DNA from: Pyxidicoccus sp. MSG2
Lineage (GTDB): Bacteria; Myxococcota; Myxococcia; Myxococcales; Myxococcaceae
Reading direction: 5' to 3'
Length of the DNA stretch: 64,000 bases
NCBI RefSeq assembly: GCF_026626705.1
Contig: NZ_JAPNKC010000001.1
Span: 6,714,001-6,778,000, forward strand
Of this stretch, positions 16,814 to 24,405 are shown in pieces (the stretch's first letter is position 1; each line of letters begins with the position of its first letter). The notes beneath the pieces are model-generated. The model made no database searches and had not been told where the DNA came from. It saw nothing but the letters and a program-made list of their open reading frames with translations. The position numbers and the translations under genes were made by a program.

Positions 16814-18303
16814 CACGCCCGCTCCACCGCTCGCTTCCACTTGGCCAGGTGCCGCTCGCGCACGTCGCCCTTCATCTTCGGCTTGAACACCTTGTCCGCC
16901 TTCCACGCGCGGCGGATGGCGTCCGGGCTGTCCCAGACGCCCGCGCCCAGGCCGCCGAGGAACGCGGCGCCCAGGCTGGTCGTCTCCAGATTGCGCGGCC
17001 GCACCACCGGCACGCCGAGGATGTCCGCCTGGTACTGCATGAGGAGGTTGTTGGCCGCCGCGCCGCCGTCCACCTTGAAGACGGGGATGTCCCGCCCGCT
17101 GTCGCGGCGCATGGCGTCCGCGAGGTCATGCAGCTGCAGGGCGATGCCCTCCAGCAGCGCGCGTGCGAGGTGGGCCACGGTGGTGGAGCGGTCGATGCCG
17201 GCGAAGAGGCCGCGCGCCTCGGGACGCCAGTGCGGCGCGCCCAGGCCCGCCAGCGCGGGGACGAACACCACGTCCCCGGAGTCCTTCACCGTGGCTGCGA
17301 GCGCCTCGATGTCCGGCGCGCGCTTGATGACCTTGAGCCCGTCGCGCATCCACTGCACCGCGGCGCCGGCGATGAAGCTGCTGCCCTCCAGCGCGTACGT
17401 GGTGGTGCCGGTGCCGCCCAGCCGCCACGCCACCGTGGTGAGCAGCCCGGAGTTGGAGCGCACCGGCGTGGTGCCGGTGTTCATCAAGAGGAAGGCGCCG
17501 GTGCCGTACGTGCACTTGGACTCACCGGGCTCGAAGCAGGCCTGCCCGAAGAGGGCCGCCTGCTGGTCTCCGGCCATGCCCGCCACGGGCACGCCGTCCG
17601 GCAGGCTGCGCATGCCGCGCGTGGTGCCATACACCTCCGCGGAGCCGCGAATCTGCGGCAGGCACGCGGCCGGCACCGACAGCAGCGAGCGCATGTCGTC
17701 GCTCCACTGCAGCGTGGTGAGGTCCATCAGCAGCGTGCGGCTGGCGTTGGACACGTCGGTGACGTGCGCGGAGCCGCCGGTGAGCTTGTAGACGAGCCAC
17801 GTGTCGATGGTGCCGAAGCACACGTCGCCCTTCTCCGCGCGGGCGCGCGCGCCCTTCAGGTGCTCGAAGAACCAGGTGAGCTTCGTGCCGGAGAAGTACG
17901 GGTCCACGACGAGCCCCGTCACCTCGCGCACGCGCGGCTCCACGCCCTTCTCCTTGAACCGCCGGCACATCTCCGACGTGCGTCGGTCCTGCCAGACAAT
18001 CGCCTTCGCCAGCGGCTTGCCGGTGCCGCGCATCCACAGGCCGGTCGTCTCACGCTGGTTGGTGATGCCCACCGCGGAGATGTCACGGCCGTTGAGGCCC
18101 GCGTCCTTCAGCGCGCGGGCGATGCACCACTCGCTGGTGGCCCAGATTTCGTCCAGGTCGTGCTCCACCCAAGAGGGCTTGGGGAAGTGCTGGGTGAACT
18201 CCTTGTAGGAGCGGCCCACCACCTGGAGCTTCGAGTCGAGGATGGAGACGTGGGTTCCGGTGGTGCCCTGGTCCAGGGCCAGCACGTACTTCGCCTTCGG
18301 CAT
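16813..18303 (-). CDS. glpK: Glycerol kinase
   Basis: A 496-residue FGGY-family kinase, full length for GlpK. It phosphorylates glycerol to sn-glycerol 3-phosphate with ATP (EC 2.7.1.30). Seen: N-terminal phosphate loop LALDQGTTGTHVSI, substrate region GITNQRETTGLW, VEHD near residue 46, the segment GTIDTWLVYKLTGG, MAGDQQAALFGQ, YGTGAFLLMNTG, and the C-terminal FGGY signature region FKVDGGAAANNLLMQ. GGGAGGA lies just before the ATG. The frameshifted lipoprotein follows with one-base overlap. No glpF or glpD is adjacent, so it probably salvages glycerol from lipid breakdown. Confidence 0.97.
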   Translation of the reverse strand: MPKAKYVLALDQGTTGTHVSILDSKLQVVGRSYKEFTQHFPKPSWVEHDLDEIWATSEWCIARALKDAGLNGRDISAVGITNQRETTGLWMRGTGKPLAKAIVWQDRRTSEMCRRFKEKGVEPRVREVTGLVVDPYFSGTKLTWFFEHLKGARARAEKGDVCFGTIDTWLVYKLTGGSAHVTDVSNASRTLLMDLTTLQWSDDMRSLLSVPAACLPQIRGSAEVYGTTRGMRSLPDGVPVAGMAGDQQAALFGQACFEPGESKCTYGTGAFLLMNTGTTPVRSNSGLLTTVAWRLGGTGTTTYALEGSSFIAGAAVQWMRDGLKVIKRAPDIEALAATVKDSGDVVFVPALAGLGAPHWRPEARGLFAGIDRSTTVAHLARALLEGIALQLHDLADAMRRDSGRDIPVFKVDGGAAANNLLMQYQADILGVPVVRPRNLETTSLGAAFLGGLGAGVWDSPDAIRRAWKADKVFKPKMKGDVRERHLAKWKRAVERA

Positions 18304-18361
18304 GGGGTGAGTCCTCCCAACGGCAGACGGCCAGATGGGAGGAACCTACTCCAGCCTGGGG

Positions 18362-18388
18362 GCCGGACAGGCGAGGTTCCTGTCCGGC
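18362..18388 (-). terminator. 10-bp stem hairpin upstream of glpK
   Basis: GCCGGACAGG, a 7-base loop, then CCTGTCCGGC: perfect 10-bp arms. It lies between the propeller lipoprotein gene and glpK on the minus strand, about 60 bp before the glpK ATG. It may be a second terminator for the upstream gene or a leader element of glpK. Confidence 0.5.
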
Positions 18389-18435
18389 GGTGGCGGGTAG
18401 CCGACGGGGCGACGGTTGCCGAAGAAGCGGCGCAC

Positions 18436-18464
18436 CCTCCAGGGCCTGCTGGCGGCCCTGGAGG
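18436..18464 (-). terminator. Intrinsic-type terminator of the propeller lipoprotein gene
   Basis: CCTCCAGGGCC, a 7-base loop, then GGCCCTGGAGG: a perfect 11-bp stem starting 9 bp after the stop codon of the gene at 18474. On the minus strand it is followed by a weak pyrimidine stretch rather than a clean T-run, as is usual at this GC content. Confidence 0.7.
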
Positions 18465-18473
18465 CAGGCCCCC

Positions 18474-20192
18474 TCACTTGCCGGTGTAGATGCCGATGGC
18501 GCCCCGGCGGACGATGTTGCCCGCCGAGTCCCGGGAGGCGCTGAAGGCCACCAGCACCTTGCGGGTGTTCCCGCTGCCCGCAATCCGGATGTCCCAGACG
18601 GGCAGGCCGGAGAGGCTGCCCAGTACGCTGTTGTGGCTGACGAAGCTGCCCTCGGCGTGCATCCGCATCAGGCCGCGGCCCCAGCGGTGGCCAATCCACA
18701 GGCTGCCGTCGCGCGGGTCCCGTTCGATGGAGGAGATGAAGTGGTCCTGCGCGCCGTCCAGGTAGTACGCCGTCACCTGTCCCGCGTCGTTCATCTTCGC
18801 CAGGCCCCACGCGAAGCTGGAGAACCACACCGTGCCATCCGGCATGAGCACCAGGTCGCTGACGAGGTCGTCCTTGCGCTGCTCGCGGGTGGGAATCTGC
18901 GGCTCGGCCACCGCGTCCGGCCAGAGGTCGATGCGGTTGGCCTTGTACTTCTTCTCCTCTGACTGCTTGCGCGCCATCTCGAAGTTCCACGGCGCGCCGG
19001 TGCCGACGTGGCCCACCGCGTTGGTCATGATTTTGAAGCGCGAGCTGCGGATGTGCGTGCCCATCCAGACGTCGCCGTCGGGCCGCACCGCCACGCCCCA
19101 CACGTCCCCCGCGAGCCGGTGGTCCTCGCTGGTGTTGTCGTCGCTCATGGCGATGGCCGGGTGGACGTGCTCCATGACGCCGAACTTGCAGCGCTGGCGC
19201 GTCTCGCGGCCCGTCTCGTTCCCCTGCGCGTCCTTGTAGATGTAGACCCACTCGTTGGCGGCGCGAACCGCCGGGTCCTGGCACTCCGTGCCGCCCTCGT
19301 AGTTCGGCTCACCCCAGGCCAGGCCGTGGTTGGAGGCGAACCAGAGGCTGTTGCGCTGCTTGTCCCAGAGGATGCGATTCACGGAGCAGAGCTTCTCGCG
19401 GTGGCCGTAGCCGGGCACCGTGTGCTCCACCGAGTGGATGTCGTAGTGCACCACGCGCAGCGTGCCGTCGTCCTGGAGCAGCACGCGGTCCGCGTCGCCG
19501 CTCTTGTAGATGGCGGGGTCTTCGTACTCACCGGGGACCTTGTAGAACTCGCTCTCGCAGTTGGGGCGGCCCTCGTAGCCGACCCAGACGGTGCCCGCGG
19601 GGCCGCCCGTCACCGCCGTCACCTTGAGGTAGCGCTTCTCCGGCGCGGGGTCCTTGCCCTTCCACGGCGCCCACGGCTTCAGGCCGTCCGCCATGGTGTA
19701 GCAGCGGAAGGTGGCCGCGCCCGGACGCAGCAGGCACAGGCCGTCCTCGCCGCCGGCCACCCAGAGGTTGCCGCCCTCGTCCTCGGTGACGCCGAGCACC
19801 TCGCGCGGCGCGCCCTCGGCGGCGCCGTAGAAGCGCCAGTCCTTCGCGCTCGGCGGCACGTTTTCGCCGCCGTTCGGATTGCCCGTGCCGCCATCCGGCG
19901 TGCCGGAGTCGGGTGTGCCGGAGTCCGGCGTGCCCGAGTCGGGCGTCCCCGCATCGGGCTCCTCCTTCGGAGGCGGGTCCTCTTCTTCCTTCGGAGGCGG
20001 GTCTTCCTCGTCGGGAGGCGGGTCCTCCTCGTCGGGAGGCGGAGTCGAGTCGTCCCCGGGACTCTCGTCGGGATTCCCCGAAGGGTCCTCCACGGCGGGA
20101 CGGGTCTCCGGTGTGCCGCCTCCGTCGCACGCCACCCACAACGCTGCTCCCAGCAACCCCGCCCACCACCTGCTTCGTCCAAGCCAGCGCAT
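18474..20192 (-). CDS. Lipoprotein with two-component-regulator-type propeller
   Basis: A 572-residue lipoprotein: signal 1-21 with lipobox LWVAC, then a low-complexity spacer with PPPDEED/PPPKEEED repeats and four TPDSG/TPDGG units. A large domain follows, built of Reg_prop-like strands: GVTEDEGGNLWVAGGEDGL, PAGTVWVGYEGR, QRNSLWFASNHGLAWG, PDGDVWMGTHIRSS, PDGTVWFSSFAWGLAKM and DGSLWIGHRWGRGLMRM. Each has the 'G-x-(L/V)-W-x-(G/A)' core seen in the extracellular propellers of hybrid two-component sensors. No kinase is fused or adjacent, so this is a free-standing surface propeller. The ATG at 20192 gives the lipobox at the correct distance. It is divergent from the MBL-fold gene and followed by two strong hairpins. 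Confidence 0.82.
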   Translation of the reverse strand: MRWLGRSRWWAGLLGAALWVACDGGGTPETRPAVEDPSGNPDESPGDDSTPPPDEEDPPPDEEDPPPKEEEDPPPKEEPDAGTPDSGTPDSGTPDSGTPDGGTGNPNGGENVPPSAKDWRFYGAAEGAPREVLGVTEDEGGNLWVAGGEDGLCLLRPGAATFRCYTMADGLKPWAPWKGKDPAPEKRYLKVTAVTGGPAGTVWVGYEGRPNCESEFYKVPGEYEDPAIYKSGDADRVLLQDDGTLRVVHYDIHSVEHTVPGYGHREKLCSVNRILWDKQRNSLWFASNHGLAWGEPNYEGGTECQDPAVRAANEWVYIYKDAQGNETGRETRQRCKFGVMEHVHPAIAMSDDNTSEDHRLAGDVWGVAVRPDGDVWMGTHIRSSRFKIMTNAVGHVGTGAPWNFEMARKQSEEKKYKANRIDLWPDAVAEPQIPTREQRKDDLVSDLVLMPDGTVWFSSFAWGLAKMNDAGQVTAYYLDGAQDHFISSIERDPRDGSLWIGHRWGRGLMRMHAEGSFVSHNSVLGSLSGLPVWDIRIAGSGNTRKVLVAFSASRDSAGNIVRRGAIGIYTGK

Positions 20193-20529
20193 ACCCGGGT
20201 CTGCCTCCAACGTCCGACGGCGGACGTTCCACTCATAGCCACTGAGCCCAGAGGCAAGCGGGGTGCCAGGGCTTGACGCGGGGTGAAGGGCGCTACACGC
20301 CGCAGCGAGAGAAGCGCGCGGGGTGGAGTAGGGCGCCGCGTTTCCCACGCGAGGAAGTCCCGCGCCTGACCCGGCGGGGCTGGAGGTCCGTCCACCGGGC
20401 GCGCGGCCGTTGGCGGATGGGAACAAATCCACGGCGGATGCGCGCAAGCGCGCCATGAGCCCGGAAGGCATCTTCCGCCTCGCTCGCCGGGACATGTGGT
20501 CCCGGCACTTCGACACGAGGACTGGGAAC
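20193..20529. other. 337-bp divergent intergenic region, no gene seen
   Basis: It separates the propeller lipoprotein (minus) and the MBL-fold lipoprotein (plus) and must hold promoters for both. No convincing promoter hexamers, dyad or small gene was recognised. The in-frame extensions of both neighbours through this stretch have no signal-peptide logic and were not accepted. Confidence 0.5.
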
Positions 20530-21495
20530 ATGGCCTTCACGATGAAGCAGGTGGTGCTGTCGCTGGGTGCGGTGCTGGTGGTGGGGTGCGCGGGCTCGAG
20601 GGCAAACCTCGCGGACGCGGACGTGGCCCGGTACACGAGCGACGCGAGCGCGTTCGACACGCACTCGTTCTTCTATGACACGGGCGCGGAGGTGGTGGTC
20701 TTCGACGCGCAGTTCACCGAGGCACAGGCGGAGAAGGTGCTCGCCGCCATCCGGGCGAAGACGGGCAACCCCATCCGCTACGTGGTGGTGACGCATCCGA
20801 ATCCGGACAAGTTCAACGGCGTGGGCGTCTTCCAGCGCGAGGGCGCGAAGGTGGTGGCGAGCGAGGCCACCGCCGCGGCCATCCCCGCCGTCCACGCGTA
20901 CAAGAAGTACTTCTGGGTGAACGTGGTGAAGGCCTTCACGGAGGAGACGTACCCCGCGCAGGCGAAGGTGGACGTCACCTTCAGCGGCACGTACGCGCTG
21001 CCGCTGGAGGGCGGGGCGAAGGTGGAGCTGTCCGAGCTGAAGCACGCGGGCGTCACCACGACGCAGACGGTGGCGTACGTACCGGGCCGCAAGGCGCTCA
21101 TCGTCGGGGACCTGGTGCACCACAAGGCGCACGCGTGGCTGGAGGGCGGCCTGCGCGACGGCAAGGCGGTGCCGGACGTGGACGCGTGGAAGGCGGCGCT
21201 GGACGAGCTGGCCGCGTGGCCCGACGCCACGGTGTACGGCGGACGTGGCGAGGCCGCGCCGGTGGCGGAAGCCATCGCCGCTGAGAAGCGCTACCTGGAC
21301 GGCATGGTGACGCTGGTGAATGCGTACGCGGCGGAGCTGGGGGGCCGCAAGGCGGAGCTGTGTGGTGACGCGGCGGCTCCGCACTACGCGGAGCTGGAGC
21401 AGCGCGCGGCGGCGGCCTTCCCCGAGTACACGCTGAAGTACATGGTGGGCTACGGCGTGTACGGGCTGGTCAACCGCCTCGCCTGCGGCGGGTAG
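20530..21495 (+). CDS. MBL-fold lipoprotein with altered metal-binding motif
   Basis: About 321 residues with lipobox VLVVGC after MAFTMKQVVLSLG. The fold follows metallo-beta-lactamase hydrolases: strand VVVFDAQFT, helix, RYVVVTHPNPDKFNGVGVF in place of THxHxDHxxG, then KALIVGDLVHHKAHAW with the later Asp and His. In the key motif the second His is Asn and the third His is Lys, while the first His and the Asp remain, so a normal two-zinc centre seems unlikely. The ATG at 20530 is used; MKQ at 20542 is an alternative. Its 3' end overlaps the convergent AraC gene by 26 bp. It could be a one-metal hydrolase or a binding protein. Confidence 0.8.
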   Translation: MAFTMKQVVLSLGAVLVVGCAGSRANLADADVARYTSDASAFDTHSFFYDTGAEVVVFDAQFTEAQAEKVLAAIRAKTGNPIRYVVVTHPNPDKFNGVGVFQREGAKVVASEATAAAIPAVHAYKKYFWVNVVKAFTEETYPAQAKVDVTFSGTYALPLEGGAKVELSELKHAGVTTTQTVAYVPGRKALIVGDLVHHKAHAWLEGGLRDGKAVPDVDAWKAALDELAAWPDATVYGGRGEAAPVAEAIAAEKRYLDGMVTLVNAYAAELGGRKAELCGDAAAPHYAELEQRAAAAFPEYTLKYMVGYGVYGLVNRLACGG

Positions 21496-22309
21496 CGGGG
21501 GCGGCCCGGGGCGGCAGCGTCACGCCCCGGGCGACGCGCTGGCGGAAGTCGCGGGGACGCTCGCCGGTGAAGGCTGTGAAGGCGTGGGTGAAGGCGGCGA
21601 GGCTCTCGAAGCCCACCGCGTAGGCCGTCTGGGTGACGCGGGCGCCGTCCTCGGCCAGCAGCTCCATGGCGCGCAGCATGCGGGCGTCGTGGAGGAAGCG
21701 GCGCCACGAGGTGCCGGCCTCGTCCTCGAAGCGGCGCGCGAGGGTGCGCTGGGACAATCCCGCCGCCTTCGCCGCGCCCGCGAGGGTGGCGGGGCCGGTG
21801 AGCCGGGACAGCGTGTATGTCATTGCCTTCTCAAGCTCCGGCGTGCGGGCGCGAGGCAGCCTCCACTCGCGAGGTTCCGCGGCCCACTCGGCGAGCAGGT
21901 GGGCGAGCGCGGAGAAGAAGCTCTCCGCCACCGCGTCGCGGGGTGGGCGCTCCGGTCCCCAGCGGGTGGAGTAGTGCAGCATCTCCCGCGCGAGCGGCGG
22001 CAGGACGAAGACGCGGCACTCCCCCTCCGGCGCGGCGGGCACGCGCGAGGGCTCCAGGTACACGGTGCACAGCGTGGCGGGCTGTGTGGCGCGCACGCGG
22101 TGGCGGGTGCCTCCCGCGAGCCAGGCGGCGCGCTGCGGCGGCAGCAGCCACTGCGCGTGCGCCACCTCCAGGTGGAGCGCGCCCCGTGCCGCATAGAGGA
22201 GCTGGTGCCGGCGATGCGCGTGCCAGCCAGATGCGAAGGGCGTCAGCTCATCGGTGAGGCAAAAGGCGGACGCGGGCACCGCATCCACGTCCACCAGGGG
22301 CTTGGGCAA
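21470..22309 (-). CDS. AraC-family transcriptional regulator
   Basis: A 279-residue regulator with an N-terminal cupin-like sensor (FASGWHAHRRHQLLYAARGALHLEV, a histidine cluster typical of AraC cupins). The C-terminal AraC domain (about 165-265) has two helix-turn-helix units: LAGAAKAAGLSQRTLARRFEDEAGTS and VTQTAYAVGFESLAAFTHAFTAFTGERPRDF. It binds DNA as an activator or repressor; the effector is unknown. A 12-bp perfect palindrome lies about 26 bp upstream of its start (22335-22346) and could be an autoregulatory site. Its end overlaps the MBL-fold gene on the opposite strand. Confidence 0.92.
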   Translation of the reverse strand: MPKPLVDVDAVPASAFCLTDELTPFASGWHAHRRHQLLYAARGALHLEVAHAQWLLPPQRAAWLAGGTRHRVRATQPATLCTVYLEPSRVPAAPEGECRVFVLPPLAREMLHYSTRWGPERPPRDAVAESFFSALAHLLAEWAAEPREWRLPRARTPELEKAMTYTLSRLTGPATLAGAAKAAGLSQRTLARRFEDEAGTSWRRFLHDARMLRAMELLAEDGARVTQTAYAVGFESLAAFTHAFTAFTGERPRDFRQRVARGVTLPPRAAPATRRRRGG

Positions 22310-22334
22310 CCGGTCCTCCCTCCTCGCGCGTCGA

Positions 22335-22346
22335 GTCCCGCGGGAC
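22335..22346. promoter_or_regulatory. 12-bp perfect palindrome upstream of the AraC gene
   Basis: GTCCCGCGGGAC, a gapless perfect palindrome 26 bp before the AraC start codon, in the gap to the protease gene. A candidate binding site, though AraC proteins usually bind direct repeats. Confidence 0.3.
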
Positions 22347-22402
22347 GCACGCGGCCGAACAGGCCGGGAGTATATGTGGCCCCGCTCGTGCTCGGACGGT
22401 GA

Positions 22403-22441
22403 GCACCCCCGGCCTTCATCGCCATCGAAGGCCAGGGGTGC
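22403..22441 (-). terminator. Strong terminator hairpin of the protease gene
   Basis: A long stem of eight pairs, one C-A mismatch and seven pairs around a 9-base loop (GCACCCC-c-GGCCTTC ... GAAGGCC-a-GGGGTGC). It starts 20 bp after the protease stop codon on the minus strand and separates it from the AraC gene. Confidence 0.75.
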
Positions 22442-22460
22442 AGCGGCAACCGGCCGCCGC

Positions 22461-24152
22461 TCAACGCCTGCGGTAGTAGCTGTTCTCGCAGCCGTTGGCC
22501 CGGGTGGCGAAGACCGTCCTGCTGGCGGCGCCAGAGCTCCACTTCGACTGGAACGCCTGGCAGCGGGCCTCCGGGTACTGGTAGCAGGTCAGCGGGAAGA
22601 TGCAGTCCATGATGTCCCGGATGTGGTTCTCCATGGCCGTGGTGAAGCCGACCGCCGCCGCCGGGTTGCGCCCCGCCGCGCCCATGATGTCGCCGCCGGG
22701 CTGCGCCACGTTGACGGAGATGCGCCCGCCGTTGGTGTGGCCGAGGTAGCACCCCGTGTTGCCCGTGCAGCCCAGGCCGATGTTGTACTTCGTCACCGAC
22801 GCGGGGATGCACGTGCGCCCGCCGTAGTACGCCAGGTCCGGGCTGCTCAGCCCTCCCAACCAGAGGCACTGCGGGCTGCTCCCGCTCGCCTCGTGGGCCT
22901 GGCACGTCGCCGTGTCGTAGGTCCAGCAGGCCGCGTTCGGGTCCGCCGCCATCGCGGTGATGAGCTGGGTCACCGTCAGCGACGAGCTGCACCATGACGA
23001 GCAGCCGGGCGCGTCCGTGTTGGGAGGCCGCGTCGTGAGCAGCGTCGCCCTCGCGTCCCACGGCACGATGTATTCCTCGGTGAGCTGGCCGATGCCGTGG
23101 CCCAGGAGCTCGTGCTGGAGGATGCCGCGGGAGAAGTCGTAATCCCACGCGCCGGAGGATGGACGCGGCAGCTCGCCGCTGAAGCTCGTGGCGCCGTAGG
23201 AGCCATACGAGCCCGTCTTGACGGAAATCTGCGCGTCGATGTTCGCGCAGTACAGGAAGCCCTTGGCCGCGCGCGGGTCCGTCGCCGGGTTCTCCACCGC
23301 GACGTAGAAGTTCATCTGTCCGTAGTACGCGTCGTACGGCACCGTCTGGTCGAGCGGCGCCGTCGGCCGACCCCCGGGCGCGGGCGGGCCACTCGGGTCC
23401 TCGAGGACGCGGCGGAGGTTGTCCTTGAGCGCGGTGAGCGACGCGTCTGCCGTGTAGTCCGTCCAGAAGGAGCCCGTCGGTCCGGCGGCCCCCGTCTCCT
23501 GGACGATGACGTTGAAGTAGTTGCGCGGGTTCCACGCCGTCTTCTCGGTGCCCACCACCTTGCAGCGGTCGGGGCAGAGGACGTTCGTCGTCGGGGACGG
23601 GTACCACTCCTTCGTCTCCTCCACCGTGCCGTTCAGCATGAACATCACGTCGTCCTTCTTGCCGGGGAAGGCGAGCGACTGAATCGAGTCGGCGGTGAAC
23701 ATCCGGCCGTGCTCGTAGCGGGAGTTGTTGACGACGAGCTGCGCGCTCCCGCTCCAGCCGCCGTACTTCGAGGTCAGCTCCAGGTAGTAATAGCGCCCGT
23801 GCTGGAGCGGCGCGCCGAGCGCGAAGTTGAACCAGTCCTGCTGGAAGCTGCCCAGCGTGAGGGCGAGCGGGTGGGTGCGCGAGAAGACCTCATTGAGGCA
23901 GCCGTCGAGGACGCGGATGCGCAGCCAGTCGTCCTGCTTCGTCGCGTACACGGGGCCGGCGAAGCGCAGCCAGACGTCGTCCAGGCGGTCCACGTGGTTC
24001 ATGAAGAGCTGCAGGACGGGCCGGTCCGGAGTGAAGCCGACATAGGTCCGCGAGTTGTCGGGGCTGGCGTTGTAGTTGGTCCGGCTCACCGGCGCGGCCA
24101 CGCTCAGCATCGGCATCATCAGGACACATGCCACCGCGAGGAAACGACGCAT
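22461..24152 (-). CDS. Secreted M64-like zinc metalloprotease
   Basis: A 563-residue exported protein with signal peptide 1-20 (SVAAP). The protease domain has GILQHELLGHGIGQLTEEY near residue 350, which aligns with the HExGH..G.L.DEY motif of M64 IgA-peptidase-like enzymes. The two His are separated by four residues after the first His (H-E-L-L-G-H), one more than the classical HExxH. The downstream Glu/Tyr (TEEY) and a cysteine-rich C-terminal half are present (CSSWCSS, CWTYDTATC, GCTGNTGCYLG, GGDIMGAAGRNP). The N-terminal 200 residues resemble a jelly-roll or adhesion module. It is monocistronic between a long spacer and a strong terminator. Probable extracellular protein degradation, fitting a predatory lifestyle; the substrate is not known. 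Confidence 0.75.
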   Translation of the reverse strand: MRRFLAVACVLMMPMLSVAAPVSRTNYNASPDNSRTYVGFTPDRPVLQLFMNHVDRLDDVWLRFAGPVYATKQDDWLRIRVLDGCLNEVFSRTHPLALTLGSFQQDWFNFALGAPLQHGRYYYLELTSKYGGWSGSAQLVVNNSRYEHGRMFTADSIQSLAFPGKKDDVMFMLNGTVEETKEWYPSPTTNVLCPDRCKVVGTEKTAWNPRNYFNVIVQETGAAGPTGSFWTDYTADASLTALKDNLRRVLEDPSGPPAPGGRPTAPLDQTVPYDAYYGQMNFYVAVENPATDPRAAKGFLYCANIDAQISVKTGSYGSYGATSFSGELPRPSSGAWDYDFSRGILQHELLGHGIGQLTEEYIVPWDARATLLTTRPPNTDAPGCSSWCSSSLTVTQLITAMAADPNAACWTYDTATCQAHEASGSSPQCLWLGGLSSPDLAYYGGRTCIPASVTKYNIGLGCTGNTGCYLGHTNGGRISVNVAQPGGDIMGAAGRNPAAAVGFTTAMENHIRDIMDCIFPLTCYQYPEARCQAFQSKWSSGAASRTVFATRANGCENSYYRRR

Positions 24153-24251
24153 GGAATGACTCCTCCTTCAGGGGTGCCCACCCTGAACGAGTCCCCCGGA
24201 TTTCCTTCAGCGCGATTCACTCGGTGAAACAGCGCGCTCCAGCTCGGCCAG

Positions 24252-24267
24252 GAGTCAGCCATGACTC
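24252..24267. promoter_or_regulatory. Perfect 6-bp-arm dyad in divergent promoter region
   Basis: GAGTCA-GCCA-TGACTC in the 253-bp gap between the divergent protease and Sel1-like genes. Its position, 100 bp from the protease start and 139 bp from the Sel1-like start, suits an operator for either gene. Confidence 0.35.
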
Positions 24268-24405
24268 GGAGGCGGCAACAACACTCCGGGGACGTGCGGC
24301 ACCTGGCGGCCCGTGGATGGGCACGGACCGCGCTCGTGGCTAGAGTGTCGGCCCATTTTGTCGGCGCGTGCTCGCACCCGCATTCCAACACCCGGAATCT
24401 TCTCC

